A model generated the notes under the pieces. The model was not told the DNA's origin, searched no databases, and saw only the letters and a list, made by a program, of their open reading frames with translations. Shown piece after piece: positions 48,311-56,728 of a stretch of DNA of 64,000 bases (position 1 is its first letter; each line of letters starts with the position of its first letter). The DNA is taken from the NCBI GenBank assembly GCA_025057455.1, contig JANWWY010000002.1, positions 28,671-92,670 of the forward strand, given 5' to 3'. A program made the translations under genes and the position numbers. The stretch is from Aquificaceae bacterium (GTDB lineage: Bacteria > Aquificota > Aquificia > Aquificales > Aquificaceae).

Positions 48311-49978
48311 ATGACTGGACAAGAGCAAAGCTTTAGGGGTTATGCCCTCTTAGTGGTTTCCTTCCTTGTGTTTACTGCGGTTCTTATAGCTGGACTTTTC
48401 CACCTTGAAGAAAGGGGTATCCTTTACTTTGCACTCCTCGGTGGCACCCTTGCTCTGTTTAGCTTCTCCTTGGCTTCCTATGCCTATAGCATTTACATGT
48501 ATCTCAGACAAGAGTATGCCAAAAAAAGAAGTCTTTCTTCCTTTCTCTTTGACTTTCTTGCAGACTTACGCCTTGCAATCTTCATCATGATAGTGTTGGG
48601 ATTACTTTCCATGCTTGGTTCTACATATGTGCAACAGAACCAGCCTATAGAGTTCTACCTTGATAGGTTTGGTGCGGATGTGGGCTATTGGCTCTGGAGG
48701 CTTTGGATAACTGACGTTTTTCGTTCTTGGTATTATGTTGGTCTTATAGTGCTTCTGGCTATAAACCTAATAGCTTGTTCCTTCAAGAGGCTTCCAAGGG
48801 TGTGGGTTCAAACCTTTACAAAAGAGCGCTTTCAAAGGCTGGACGAGCACTTGGAAAGACATCTAAAGCCCATATCCTTGCATGCGAACATAACAGAGGA
48901 AAAGGTAGCAAAGTTTCTTAGGAGTCTCGGTTTTAAGGTTTACATGGATAGAGTAGGAGACATAACTTACTTTTACGCGGAGAAGGGCAAATACTCTCGC
49001 CTTGGCGTGTATGTGGTGCATATAGGTCTTTTGGTAATCATGGCTGGTGCCCTTGTGGATGCTCTGTTTGGCATAAGGGGGTCTGTAATAGTTCCGGAAG
49101 GTTTAAAGAGCGACACGCTTATAATACAGGCCAAGGAGCAAAGCGTTAAACTGCCTTTTCAGATTCAGCTGGAAGACTTTAGAATAGTTAGCTACGAGGA
49201 AGAGTTTCAGAGAAAAGGTAAACAAAAGGAAACACCTTTTAAGGATGCCATAGCAAGCTTTGAAAGTGACATAAAGATAATTCAAGAGGGAAAGGTAAAA
49301 GCAGAAGGTATGACTGCGGTAAACTCTCCCTTTGACTTTGGCACCTACCGAATCTTTCAGGCTACCTACGGGCTTACGGGGGAGGCTGGCAGGGCAAAAA
49401 TATCCATTTTCGACAAGAAGTTAGCTTCCATTGACCCAAGGAAGGCATTCATAGGTCAAGTAGAGCTAAAAGCGGGTAAAGTCTCAGAGTTTAAGAACAT
49501 GCTCCTTTCCATAGATAGGTCCACTTTAAACATTGAAGATGAACAGAAGGGCTTTCAGGGTGAGCTAAAACCAGCCCTTGTAGTAAAGGTTCTCCTTGAT
49601 GGAAAACCTTACAACGTGCCAGTAGTCTACTCGCCAGAACTTACGGTTTTTGCTCAATCTCAGATGGCTGAACTTGCGGACTTCCCCTATGTCTTCTTCC
49701 TCGTAGACTTTGAACCTCAATTCTTCAGTGGTTTTCAGGTATCCCGCCAACCTGGAACTCCCATAATATGGTTTGGTTCCATACTGGTGGTTGGTGGTAT
49801 GTTAATAGCTTTCTACACTGTCCACAGGAAAATCTGGGTAAAACTCGAAGGTAGCACTTTGAAGGTAGCCTTTTGGTCTCATAAGTTTAAGGAAGAATTT
49901 AAGAAGAGTTTACTAAACTCCTTGGAGGTGCTAAAGCATGAAAGTACTCCTCATGGAAAACAACCTAATACTTCTTAG
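48311..49978 (+). CDS. resB: cytochrome c biogenesis protein ResB
   Basis: 555 aa. Membrane helices near 13-30, 37-60, 85-105 and 138-155, then a large extracytoplasmic domain, with a further helix before it (YVVHIGLLVIMAGALVDALFG) and one near the C-terminus (IIWFGSILVVGGMLIAFY). ResB motifs include SSFLFDFLADLRLAIFIM and LGSTYVQQNQ. With ResA/CcsA it delivers haem to apocytochrome c (system II). No CcsA is adjacent. Its 3' end overlaps the next gene by 41 bp. Confidence 0.88.
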   Translation: MTGQEQSFRGYALLVVSFLVFTAVLIAGLFHLEERGILYFALLGGTLALFSFSLASYAYSIYMYLRQEYAKKRSLSSFLFDFLADLRLAIFIMIVLGLLSMLGSTYVQQNQPIEFYLDRFGADVGYWLWRLWITDVFRSWYYVGLIVLLAINLIACSFKRLPRVWVQTFTKERFQRLDEHLERHLKPISLHANITEEKVAKFLRSLGFKVYMDRVGDITYFYAEKGKYSRLGVYVVHIGLLVIMAGALVDALFGIRGSVIVPEGLKSDTLIIQAKEQSVKLPFQIQLEDFRIVSYEEEFQRKGKQKETPFKDAIASFESDIKIIQEGKVKAEGMTAVNSPFDFGTYRIFQATYGLTGEAGRAKISIFDKKLASIDPRKAFIGQVELKAGKVSEFKNMLLSIDRSTLNIEDEQKGFQGELKPALVVKVLLDGKPYNVPVVYSPELTVFAQSQMAELADFPYVFFLVDFEPQFFSGFQVSRQPGTPIIWFGSILVVGGMLIAFYTVHRKIWVKLEGSTLKVAFWSHKFKEEFKKSLLNSLEVLKHESTPHGKQPNTS

Positions 49979-50234
49979 CAGGATAAGGTCATCCCTTGCG
50001 GAGCATGAAGTTAGGTCGGGTAATGACTATAGGGGCGAGGAGGTGGTTTTGGTAAACCTTGAGCAGTTTCCCGTAGAGACCGTCAAAACTCTAAAGGATT
50101 GTGGGGCTAAGGTAATAGCCTACTGCGGACACAAAAGGACAGACCTAATGGAAAAAGCTAAGGGGCTAGGTGCGGATATGGTGGTTCCCAACAGTCAGAT
50201 AATTCGGGCAGGAAGTTTACTCCACATGCTCTGA
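49938..50234 (+). CDS. hypothetical protein, degenerate receiver-like, 98 aa
   Basis: Starts inside the resB tail (41 bp overlap). The sequence MKVLLMENNLILLSRIRSSL, VVLVNLEQFP, KVIAYCGHKRTDLMEKAKGLGADMVVPNSQI follows the alpha/beta rhythm of CheY-like receivers. However, the first acidic pair and the phospho-Asp positions are replaced (ENN, NLE), so it is probably a pseudo-receiver. Function unknown. Its tail overlaps the convergent EVE gene by 18 bp. Confidence 0.6.
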   Translation: MKVLLMENNLILLSRIRSSLAEHEVRSGNDYRGEEVVLVNLEQFPVETVKTLKDCGAKVIAYCGHKRTDLMEKAKGLGADMVVPNSQIIRAGSLLHML

Positions 50235-50615
50235 AAGCTTTAAAATCCTTTCTGCTTGGTTTTGTGTAAGAGGAACCACGGACAACCTTGGAATTTTTGT
50301 GAGCGGAGATTCCTTGAACTCCGCACACTCTTTGATATCTCTCAAGAACACATACCTTTTTAGCCTTTCCGTAGCCCTTATGTCCACAACCCAAAGTCCA
50401 TTTTTATCCTTGTACGGTTTGGATATAACTTCCGCAAGACCAACAACCGCTTTTATGTTACCCGTATGGTATATGAAACAAACATCCCCCTCTTTCATAC
50501 TCGCTATGTACTTCTGAGCCAGAGGATTTTTAACGCCGTCCCATTTTGTTTTTCCTTCCCTCCTCAGGTCCTCGTAGGAGTACTCGAAAGGTTCAGTTTT
50601 CAAAAGGTAGTACAT
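50217..50615 (-). CDS. EVE-domain protein
   Basis: 132 aa single EVE domain: YYLLKTEPFEYSYEDL, TKWDGVKNPLAQKYIASMKEGDVCFIYHTG, and VVGLAEVISKPYKD are the family hallmark (PUA-like fold). EVE domains bind modified bases in DNA or RNA. No restriction gene is nearby. Adjacent to a thioredoxin-like gene on the same strand. Confidence 0.92.
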   Translation of the reverse strand: MYYLLKTEPFEYSYEDLRREGKTKWDGVKNPLAQKYIASMKEGDVCFIYHTGNIKAVVGLAEVISKPYKDKNGLWVVDIRATERLKRYVFLRDIKECAEFKESPLTKIPRLSVVPLTQNQAERILKLSEHVE

Positions 50616-50882
50616 TCATGAACACTTTTCCGCCAAGGACTTTATAAGGGGTGGCATATAGCCGTAGACTCTACCTATTTCTTCGCCATTTTTTAGAAAG
50701 ATTATGGTGGGAGACCCTAAAACCTTATAGGACCTTGCAAGGTCTCTGTCCTTTGTTATATCATAGACCTCCACCCTTAGGTTTGGGTATCCACCAAGTT
50801 CTCTGTAAGAGGCTTTACATGATGCACAACCAGGCTGTTCAAATAGAAGAACCTGACATATGGCTAGTGCTACTGTAAGCAT
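50616..50882 (-). CDS. thioredoxin-fold protein, 88 aa
   Basis: MLTVALAICQVLLFEQPGCASCKAS gives a short hydrophobic N-terminus and a CASC active site (CxxC). LGSPTIIFLKNGEEIGRVYGY supplies the cis-proline loop of thioredoxins. Shorter than typical thioredoxin (about 105 aa). Secretion is possible if the N-terminus is a signal, but it lacks basic residues. It lies directly ahead of the EVE gene. Confidence 0.82.
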   Translation of the reverse strand: MLTVALAICQVLLFEQPGCASCKASYRELGGYPNLRVEVYDITKDRDLARSYKVLGSPTIIFLKNGEEIGRVYGYMPPLIKSLAEKCS

Positions 50883-50985
50883 GCTTTTAAATTTACTCTA
50901 ATAGAAGGCTTCTGGCAAGTTTAAAACCATTAGGCTTTGTAGCTTTTGAAGTTGTTTAGGCAAAGAGATGCTAAATTTATAAGAG

Positions 50986-51423
50986 GTGCAAGAGTTCGTA
51001 AACCTATGCATAGAGCAAGCAAAAACTGCTCTTAAAAGGGGTGAGGTTCCGGTAGGTTGTGTAATAGTGAAGGATGGTGTTGTATTGGCAAAAGCTCACA
51101 ACAGAGTGGAAGAGCTAAAAGACCCTACCGCCCATGCAGAAATTGTAGCCATAAGGGAGGCTACAGAAAAGCTTGGTCAGAAACATCTTTATGGCTGTGA
51201 GGTTTATGTGAGTTTGGAACCCTGTCCCATGTGTGCTTATGCTATGGTTTTGGCAAGGGTTGACAGACTTTTCTTTTTTGCTCTTGATGAAAAAGTTGGG
51301 GGTGTAATGAGCAGGTACAATCTCTTAGATGAGCCAGCCTTTAACCACAGAGTAAGGTGGGAGTATATACCCATAGAAGAAGCTGGCAAACTTCTAAAGT
51401 ATTTTTTCATAAACAGGCGATGA
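50986..51423 (+). CDS. tadA: tRNA-specific adenosine deaminase
   Basis: 145 aa, GTG start. Zinc site HAEIVAIREA (catalytic HAE) and EPCPMCAYAMVLARV (PCxxC). It converts A34 to inosine in tRNA-Arg(ACG). The family start and KRGEVPVGCVIVKDG segment are typical. It stands alone between the thioredoxin gene and the secretion operon. Confidence 0.94.
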   Translation: MQEFVNLCIEQAKTALKRGEVPVGCVIVKDGVVLAKAHNRVEELKDPTAHAEIVAIREATEKLGQKHLYGCEVYVSLEPCPMCAYAMVLARVDRLFFFALDEKVGGVMSRYNLLDEPAFNHRVRWEYIPIEEAGKLLKYFFINRR

Positions 51424-51464
51424 TAACAGGGTTTCAAGCAAAATATTTAGCAGTTTTTCTATAG

Positions 51465-51470
51465 TATAAT
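51465..51470 (+). promoter_or_regulatory. -10 element of the type II secretion operon
   Basis: TATAAT only four bases before the ATG at 51475 (TATAATTCTTATG). It is the tightest spacing seen in the window and implies a fully leaderless first gene. It heads the run of secretion genes to 59329. Confidence 0.55.
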
Positions 51471-51474
51471 TCTT

Positions 51475-52518
51475 ATGAGCAAATCCAGTATGAAGAGGAA
51501 AGCCGGAGTAGAAATTAGTGAGAAGGGTGTTGAGATTCTCCTTGATAATGGTGAGCGGATTTATCTGAACTCCCTGCAAGATTTTATTTCCTCTGAGTAT
51601 TCAAAGTCCAAGCTTGCAGTGGCCATTTCAAGGGACATGGTGATGGTAAGAAAGTGGCGTTTCCCCAAAGATGTTCTAAACAACATAGAGGAGGCCATTT
51701 ACTATAACATTGACGACATATTCCCCGCATCTACAGATGAACTTAAATTTGTGTATCATTTGACAAAAATCCACGAAGAAGCAATTGAGATTATGATTAT
51801 AGCCATTAAAAGGGAGATTTATGAACTTTTTAAAAGCTTGCGGAATGTTAAGTTACTCATCCCTTCGGCCTACGTTTATACTGCCATGGAAAGTTCAGAT
51901 GAATCCATGTGCATAAACAAGGGCTCCTATGCTGAAGTTGTTAGAATTCGAAACAAAGTTATTATGGATTGGTTATTAGAAGAGAATGCGGAATGTAGCT
52001 CCAAAATAGATGTACCTGCATTATTATTAAGTGTTTTAAATAAAGCATGGAAACCGCCCTCGTCTTTTATAGACAGGAGAATGATTATTAGCAAAAAACA
52101 ATTATTGTATATTGCCTCCGCAGTATTTTTACTTTTAACATCCATCATTGTGCCTATTGTGGACATAGCATACTGGAAATACAAGCTGTCTAACATAGAA
52201 AAAAAGGTAAAATCCGTTGAAAAGCTTGCTTCTGAACGTGATTTATTATCAGAAACAATATCTCGACATAAGGCTGTAATAGAACAATTGGATAGCAGAG
52301 TAAAACCAGTAGAGTTGCTGTCAGTAATATCAAATAGATTACCGAAGGATTCGTGGTTAGTATCCTTCTCCGTAACCAGAAACGAATTTATCATAGAAGG
52401 GTATGCAAAAGACGTAAAAAAGACCGAAGAAGCTCTAAGGAGCTCCTTTAACGTAGTAAGTTTCGAAACCAGAGAAAGTGAAGGGTTAAACAGTTTTACC
52501 TTAAAGGGTACTCGATAA
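51475..52518 (+). CDS. type II secretion inner-membrane protein, GspL/PilN-like
   Basis: 347 aa. An actin-like cytoplasmic half (KLAVAISRDMVMVRKWRFP; AIYYNIDDIFP resembles the GspL/PilM pattern), a single membrane helix near 205-225 (LLYIASAVFLLLTSIIVPIVDIAYW), a coiled-coil stretch (LSNIEKKVKSVEKLASERD), and a periplasmic PilN-like ferredoxin-fold domain. It appears to combine PilM- and PilN-type functions. Its DNA is clearly AT-richer (about 25-37% GC in sampled lines) than the neighbours. Confidence 0.75.
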   Translation: MSKSSMKRKAGVEISEKGVEILLDNGERIYLNSLQDFISSEYSKSKLAVAISRDMVMVRKWRFPKDVLNNIEEAIYYNIDDIFPASTDELKFVYHLTKIHEEAIEIMIIAIKREIYELFKSLRNVKLLIPSAYVYTAMESSDESMCINKGSYAEVVRIRNKVIMDWLLEENAECSSKIDVPALLLSVLNKAWKPPSSFIDRRMIISKKQLLYIASAVFLLLTSIIVPIVDIAYWKYKLSNIEKKVKSVEKLASERDLLSETISRHKAVIEQLDSRVKPVELLSVISNRLPKDSWLVSFSVTRNEFIIEGYAKDVKKTEEALRSSFNVVSFETRESEGLNSFTLKGTR

Positions 52519-53679
52519 ATGGAGTACAGGTATAAAGCCTTATATGAAAACCAAATATTAGAGGGTGTTGTAGAGGCAGAAGACAAATGGGAGGCTGTTA
52601 GTAAGCTAAAAAGTCAGGGTATGACCATAATACAGCTTGAAGAGCTGTCTGTTAGAGATAGTAAGGTAAACTACAAGTTTTTAGAAACCTTTACAAGACA
52701 GCTTTATCAACTGATTAAATCCGGTCTTACAACGGACAGAGCCATGGCCTTTCTGTCAAAGTCTGAAAAGAAATACTCACAACAACTGACCAATGTGCTC
52801 AACGATCTAAGGTCTGGCAGCTCCTTTAGCAATGCTCTAAGAAATTCTGGTATTTTTCCAAAAAGCTACATAGAAATGATAAAATCTGGAGAAGAAAGCG
52901 GAAATTTAGAAGAAATATTAGAACTCCTCATAGATGCACTGAGCGAGAGGAATGAGTTAAGGCGGAGTATTATTAATGCGATAATCTATCCGAGCTTCTT
53001 GTTATCTATAAGCTTATTCTCCTTCATGATGATAAGTATGTATGTTGTTCCAAAGTTTAAGACTGTACTTCAAACTGTAGACATAGAACTTCCGTTTATA
53101 ACTAAATTAGCATTTTTTATATCGGACGTATTTAGCTATATAATAATCGCCCTATTGTTTCTGGTGTTGTCCGTGCTTTTTACTCTTAGGTTTCTTATCA
53201 GAAAGAGGAAGGAGACGATAGAAAACCTTGTCTTAAGAATACCCTTCTTCGGTAGTATGGTGCTTAAGGTTGAGCTTATAAGGTTCTCGCAAAGTATTTA
53301 CTCCCTGTTAAGAAGCAATCTACCCCTAAACGTTGCACTTGATATATCTGTAGAAACTGTAAGCTTATTAAGCATAAAAAAGAGATTGCAGGATGTTAAA
53401 AGGGAGGTATTACGTGGCGCAGCTTTAAGTCAGGCAATCCGTAAACATAAGCTGTTCCCGGCTGTTTTTGTGGAGATAGTTTCTGTTGGTGAACAATCTG
53501 GGGAATTGGCTGGGGCATTTTACAGGATATACACTCAGTTTAACGAAGAGCTCAAGGACAACATAAGAAGATTTATAAGTCTCTTAGAGCCAAGCATAAT
53601 TGTATTGATGGGCCTAATAGTAGGCTTTTTAGTATTTTCCATGATGCTCGCAGTCTTTAGTATATCATCTGGTGTTTAG
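52519..53679 (+). CDS. gspF: type II secretion inner-membrane platform protein GspF (copy 1)
   Basis: 386 aa, with an N-terminal beta-rich stretch (YRYKALYENQILEGVVEAEDKWEAVSKL) and two GspF/PilC repeats (TRQLYQLIKSGLTTDRAM; FSQSIYSLLRSNLPLNVALDIS) and three membrane helices. It forms the platform contacting the GspE ATPase. The DNA is AT-rich like the preceding gene. It begins one base after that gene's stop. A second GspF follows. Confidence 0.9.
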   Translation: MEYRYKALYENQILEGVVEAEDKWEAVSKLKSQGMTIIQLEELSVRDSKVNYKFLETFTRQLYQLIKSGLTTDRAMAFLSKSEKKYSQQLTNVLNDLRSGSSFSNALRNSGIFPKSYIEMIKSGEESGNLEEILELLIDALSERNELRRSIINAIIYPSFLLSISLFSFMMISMYVVPKFKTVLQTVDIELPFITKLAFFISDVFSYIIIALLFLVLSVLFTLRFLIRKRKETIENLVLRIPFFGSMVLKVELIRFSQSIYSLLRSNLPLNVALDISVETVSLLSIKKRLQDVKREVLRGAALSQAIRKHKLFPAVFVEIVSVGEQSGELAGAFYRIYTQFNEELKDNIRRFISLLEPSIIVLMGLIVGFLVFSMMLAVFSISSGV

Positions 53680-53699
53680 GGTATTGTAAACTTTAAGCT

Positions 53700-54779
53700 A
53701 TGCTAAGCTTACCTAACAGCGTAGAGGAGATAAAAAGGCTAAAGCTAAAATTTTATAGAGGGGTCTCTTCCCAAGACCTTTCCTTTTTACTCCTTGAGCT
53801 ATACATGGTTTTAGAAGGTGGACTTGACCTACTGAAGGCTTTGGAGGTTGTGGCTTCTCAAACCCCGGAGAAGAGGCTCAGAGAAGCCTTAATGAAGGTA
53901 AAAGCATCCCTCGAAAAGGGCTATAGCGTTCACAGGGCTTTTTATGAAGCTGGAGTTTTCCCAGACTTTTTTGTAGAAATGCTAAAAGTAGCGGAAAGGG
54001 GTGAAAACCTAAAGCATGTTATCCGAATAGCGGGCGAGTACTTGCAGAAAACCGCAGAAACTAGGATGAAGGTTCTTACAACGCTTACTTATCCTTCCTT
54101 TGTAATATTGGCAAGTCTTTTGGCTGTTTTTGTGGTGGTCAAGGTGGTCGTGCCAAAGATAGTAAGTGTTTTGCAAGGTCTTGGGAAAGAGCTCCCACTT
54201 ATTACCAAAGCACTCATACTCTTTTCTGAGCTTCTGTCTTATATTCTTTATGCTTTTCCTTTACTTCTTGTCCTTTTTGTCCTGAGGTACAGAATCGTAG
54301 GAAGAGAGGTATGGGACAGATACTGGCTGTATGTCCCAATCTTTGGGAAGGTTTCCCTTTATTACAACCTATCAAGGTTTGCGGGAACTCTTCTAATGTC
54401 CTTATCTTCTGGGATTCCTATTACAAGAGCTTTGACCCTTAGCGTAGGAAGCTTTAACAATGCATACTTAAGGGCTTCTTTGCGGGGTGTTGAGGTTGAG
54501 GTGGCAAAGGGTAGGAGTATGAGCAGTGTTTTAAGAGATAGGGGAGTTTTGCCCGATAACTTCGTAAACTTACTTTCTATGGGCGAGAGAAGCGGTGAGC
54601 TTGAAAGAAGTCTAAAAATGCTTCAGGAACTTTATGAGCACCAGGCGGAGAGAATTGTTTCCTTTTGGCTGAGGTTTGTAGAACCCATTGCCATGCTCCT
54701 TGTGGGTGCCTTGGTGGCGGTGGTAGTGCTCAGCGTAGTTCTGCCATTGAGCGAAATAAGTGCGGGCGTTAGAAGATAA
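53700..54779 (+). CDS. type II secretion inner-membrane platform protein GspF (copy 2)
   Basis: 359 aa paralogue of the preceding gene, with the same two-repeat layout (FLLLELYMVLEGGLDLLKALEVV; FAGTLLMSLSSGIPITRALTL) and C-terminal FVEPIAMLLVGALVAVVVLSVVLPL. It lacks the beta-rich N-terminal stretch of copy 1. Base composition is back to the window norm, so the two copies likely have different histories. One may serve a different pilin set. Confidence 0.88.
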   Translation: MLSLPNSVEEIKRLKLKFYRGVSSQDLSFLLLELYMVLEGGLDLLKALEVVASQTPEKRLREALMKVKASLEKGYSVHRAFYEAGVFPDFFVEMLKVAERGENLKHVIRIAGEYLQKTAETRMKVLTTLTYPSFVILASLLAVFVVVKVVVPKIVSVLQGLGKELPLITKALILFSELLSYILYAFPLLLVLFVLRYRIVGREVWDRYWLYVPIFGKVSLYYNLSRFAGTLLMSLSSGIPITRALTLSVGSFNNAYLRASLRGVEVEVAKGRSMSSVLRDRGVLPDNFVNLLSMGERSGELERSLKMLQELYEHQAERIVSFWLRFVEPIAMLLVGALVAVVVLSVVLPLSEISAGVRR

Positions 54780-54809
54780 CCTACCGCTGGTGCTATACTA
54801 TAACCTATC

Positions 54810-55211
54810 ATGAGGCAAAAAGGTTTTACCCTTATTGAGCTTTTGGTCGTTATCATCATACTGGGCATACTTGCCGCCATAGTTATACCGCGTATTACGG
54901 GAAGGGTGGACGAGGCAAAGGTAGAGGCAACCAAAGTCCAGCTAAGAGCTGTAAAGGATGCCTTAGAGCAGTATAAATTAGACAACGGCTTCTATCCCAC
55001 CACAGAGCAAGGTCTTAGGGCTTTGGTGGAAAAGCCTACAACGCCACCGGTGCCACAAAGGTGGAGACAGTACATGGACAAAATTCCAAAAGATGCATGG
55101 GACAGGGAGTTTTTGTACATGTCGCCGGGTATAAACAGACCCTTTGAGCTTAGGTCTGCTGGACCAGACGGCAAGGAAGGCACGGAGGACGACATAGATG
55201 TGTGGCAGTAA
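54810..55211 (+). CDS. gspG: major pseudopilin GspG
   Basis: 133 aa. Prepilin leader MRQKG/FTLIELLVVIIILGILAAIVIP with Glu5. The C-terminal domain has FYPTTEQGLRALV and PDGKEGTEDDIDVW, the calcium-binding GspG signature. It polymerises into the pseudopilus. It overlaps the next pseudopilin gene by 14 bp. TATACT/TATAAC elements lie just upstream (54794-54804), so it may also have its own promoter. Confidence 0.95.
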   Translation: MRQKGFTLIELLVVIIILGILAAIVIPRITGRVDEAKVEATKVQLRAVKDALEQYKLDNGFYPTTEQGLRALVEKPTTPPVPQRWRQYMDKIPKDAWDREFLYMSPGINRPFELRSAGPDGKEGTEDDIDVWQ

Positions 55212-55482
55212 AGGTTTTACCCTTTTAGAGCTCATCGTTGCTATAGCTATACTGTCTGTTGGCTTTTCAGTTGTGTATCAGCTGTTGGCAAAAGCAAGGG
55301 CAGACCAATCTTACGCGGAGACCTTGGCAAAGGACCTAATCCAGCTCAATAACCTTTTGGTGGAAGGTCGCACAGAAGGTCTTGAAGAAAGTAGAAGCAC
55401 ACTAAGGGATTATCCAGAAATAGAGGAGCTCTCCTACAAACTTGGGGGTGCGGAGCTTGTCCTTTACAGACTAAAGAGATGA
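55198..55482 (+). CDS. minor pseudopilin, GspI-like
   Basis: 94 aa. Leader MCGSKG/FTLLELIVAIAILSVGFSVVYQLL with Glu5, then a short domain without recognised features. Order after gspG suggests GspI (or GspH). It overlaps the gspG end by 14 bp and the next gene by 4 bp. Confidence 0.75.
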   Translation: MCGSKGFTLLELIVAIAILSVGFSVVYQLLAKARADQSYAETLAKDLIQLNNLLVEGRTEGLEESRSTLRDYPEIEELSYKLGGAELVLYRLKR

Positions 55483-55961
55483 AAAGGGGCTTTACCCTTT
55501 TAGAAGTTCTTCTTGTTCTTGTTCTTATGGGAGTCTTTTTCAGTGTACTCTCTTACAGCTTCTATTCTTCAACGAGAAACTCATACTTTATGTTGGAGTC
55601 CGCAGAGCTCCTAAAGGGGGAGATTTTTCTATTCTGGGACTTGCAAAGAAAACTCACAGGTGCTACAGACCTGTATATAAAAAAGGATGGTCTATTTATG
55701 GTTACATCCTCGGGTGACTATTACCAAGGACTTGTAAAGTGTGCTTACATATACAGGGATGGCTGGCTCTACTACTACGAATTTCCTTACCCTTACGGAG
55801 ACATAACCTTTTATGAGGAGGACAAACTGGTAAGAGTTGGAAGGTTTGAGGAGCTTTCTTTTAGAGCCTTTTCTAATGGTCAATTCTTTGACGAGTTCAA
55901 AGGATTGCCACAGTGGATGGATATAAGGTTCAAGGATAAGACGTACAGAATAGGCTTATAA
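55479..55961 (+). CDS. minor pseudopilin, GspJ-like
   Basis: 160 aa. Leader MKRG/FTLLEVLLVLVLMGVFFSVLSY with Glu5, followed by a mainly beta domain (KKDGLFMVTSSGDYYQG; YYYEFPYPYGDITFYEEDKLVRVG). Size and order fit GspJ. It overlaps gspI-like by 4 bp. No GspK is recognised. Confidence 0.75.
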   Translation: MKRGFTLLEVLLVLVLMGVFFSVLSYSFYSSTRNSYFMLESAELLKGEIFLFWDLQRKLTGATDLYIKKDGLFMVTSSGDYYQGLVKCAYIYRDGWLYYYEFPYPYGDITFYEEDKLVRVGRFEELSFRAFSNGQFFDEFKGLPQWMDIRFKDKTYRIGL

Positions 55962-55972
55962 TACTATAGCCG

Positions 55973-56728
55973 ATGTACTGGGTACCTCCCTTCTTTCTTA
56001 TCTCAGTGGGGCTTTTAAGCCTTTTCTACCTGCTTTTTTTGACGGCTACACCAACAAAGGTACCGCAGATAAGAAGGGAGGAGGTAAACCCCTCTGGACT
56101 CTTTGCCAAGTTTGAGAGTCTGTATCCCAAAGAAGAGAAAACGGAGAAGAGTCTGCCATCCATAAAACTTATTGCTACGGTGACGGGAAGTGTGAGAATG
56201 GCTTTGGCTGAAGTGGATGGAAGCCCAAGGACCTTGCGAGTGGGGTCTCAGGTGAGTGCGTACAGAGTGGTCAGCATTGAGAGAAATTACTTGATTTTAG
56301 TTAAGGGTGAAGATAGACTTGCTATTGGCTTTAGATTTAGCCAGGAATCAGCGCCAGACGCAAGCTACTCGCCCGCCAAACCCCTACCCACGCCTCAAGC
56401 TTCAAAGAGCGTTCAATCAGCCATATCAAAGGGGGAGCTGGAACGTATAACCGCAGACCCAGGTATAATGTTTAGGCAGATAAGGTTGGTTCCCTTCGTG
56501 CAAGAAGGGAGAACGAGGGGTTTTCTCTTTGAGTGGGTTGAGCCAGGAAGCCTTTTTGAAAGGGCGGGCATAAGAGCGGGTGATGTGCTTCTGTCTATAA
56601 ACAACCAAGAAATAAGAAGCGGTGAGGATGCCTTTAGGATTTTGCAGGTTTTGAGAAATGAAAGCAGTATAAGGCTAAACATACAGAGGGGCAATGAGAT
56701 ATTAGAAATTTCTTTGAGGGTGGAGTGA
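55973..56728 (+). CDS. gspC: type II secretion protein GspC with PDZ domain
   Basis: 251 aa. One N-terminal membrane helix (FFLISVGLLSLFYLLFL), an HR domain (IKLIATVTGSVRMALAEVDGSPRTLRVGSQVSAY) and a C-terminal PDZ domain (LFERAGIRAGDVLLSINNQEIRSGEDAFRIL). It links the inner-membrane platform to the secretin. It overlaps gspD by 4 bp. Confidence 0.9.
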   Translation: MYWVPPFFLISVGLLSLFYLLFLTATPTKVPQIRREEVNPSGLFAKFESLYPKEEKTEKSLPSIKLIATVTGSVRMALAEVDGSPRTLRVGSQVSAYRVVSIERNYLILVKGEDRLAIGFRFSQESAPDASYSPAKPLPTPQASKSVQSAISKGELERITADPGIMFRQIRLVPFVQEGRTRGFLFEWVEPGSLFERAGIRAGDVLLSINNQEIRSGEDAFRILQVLRNESSIRLNIQRGNEILEISLRVE

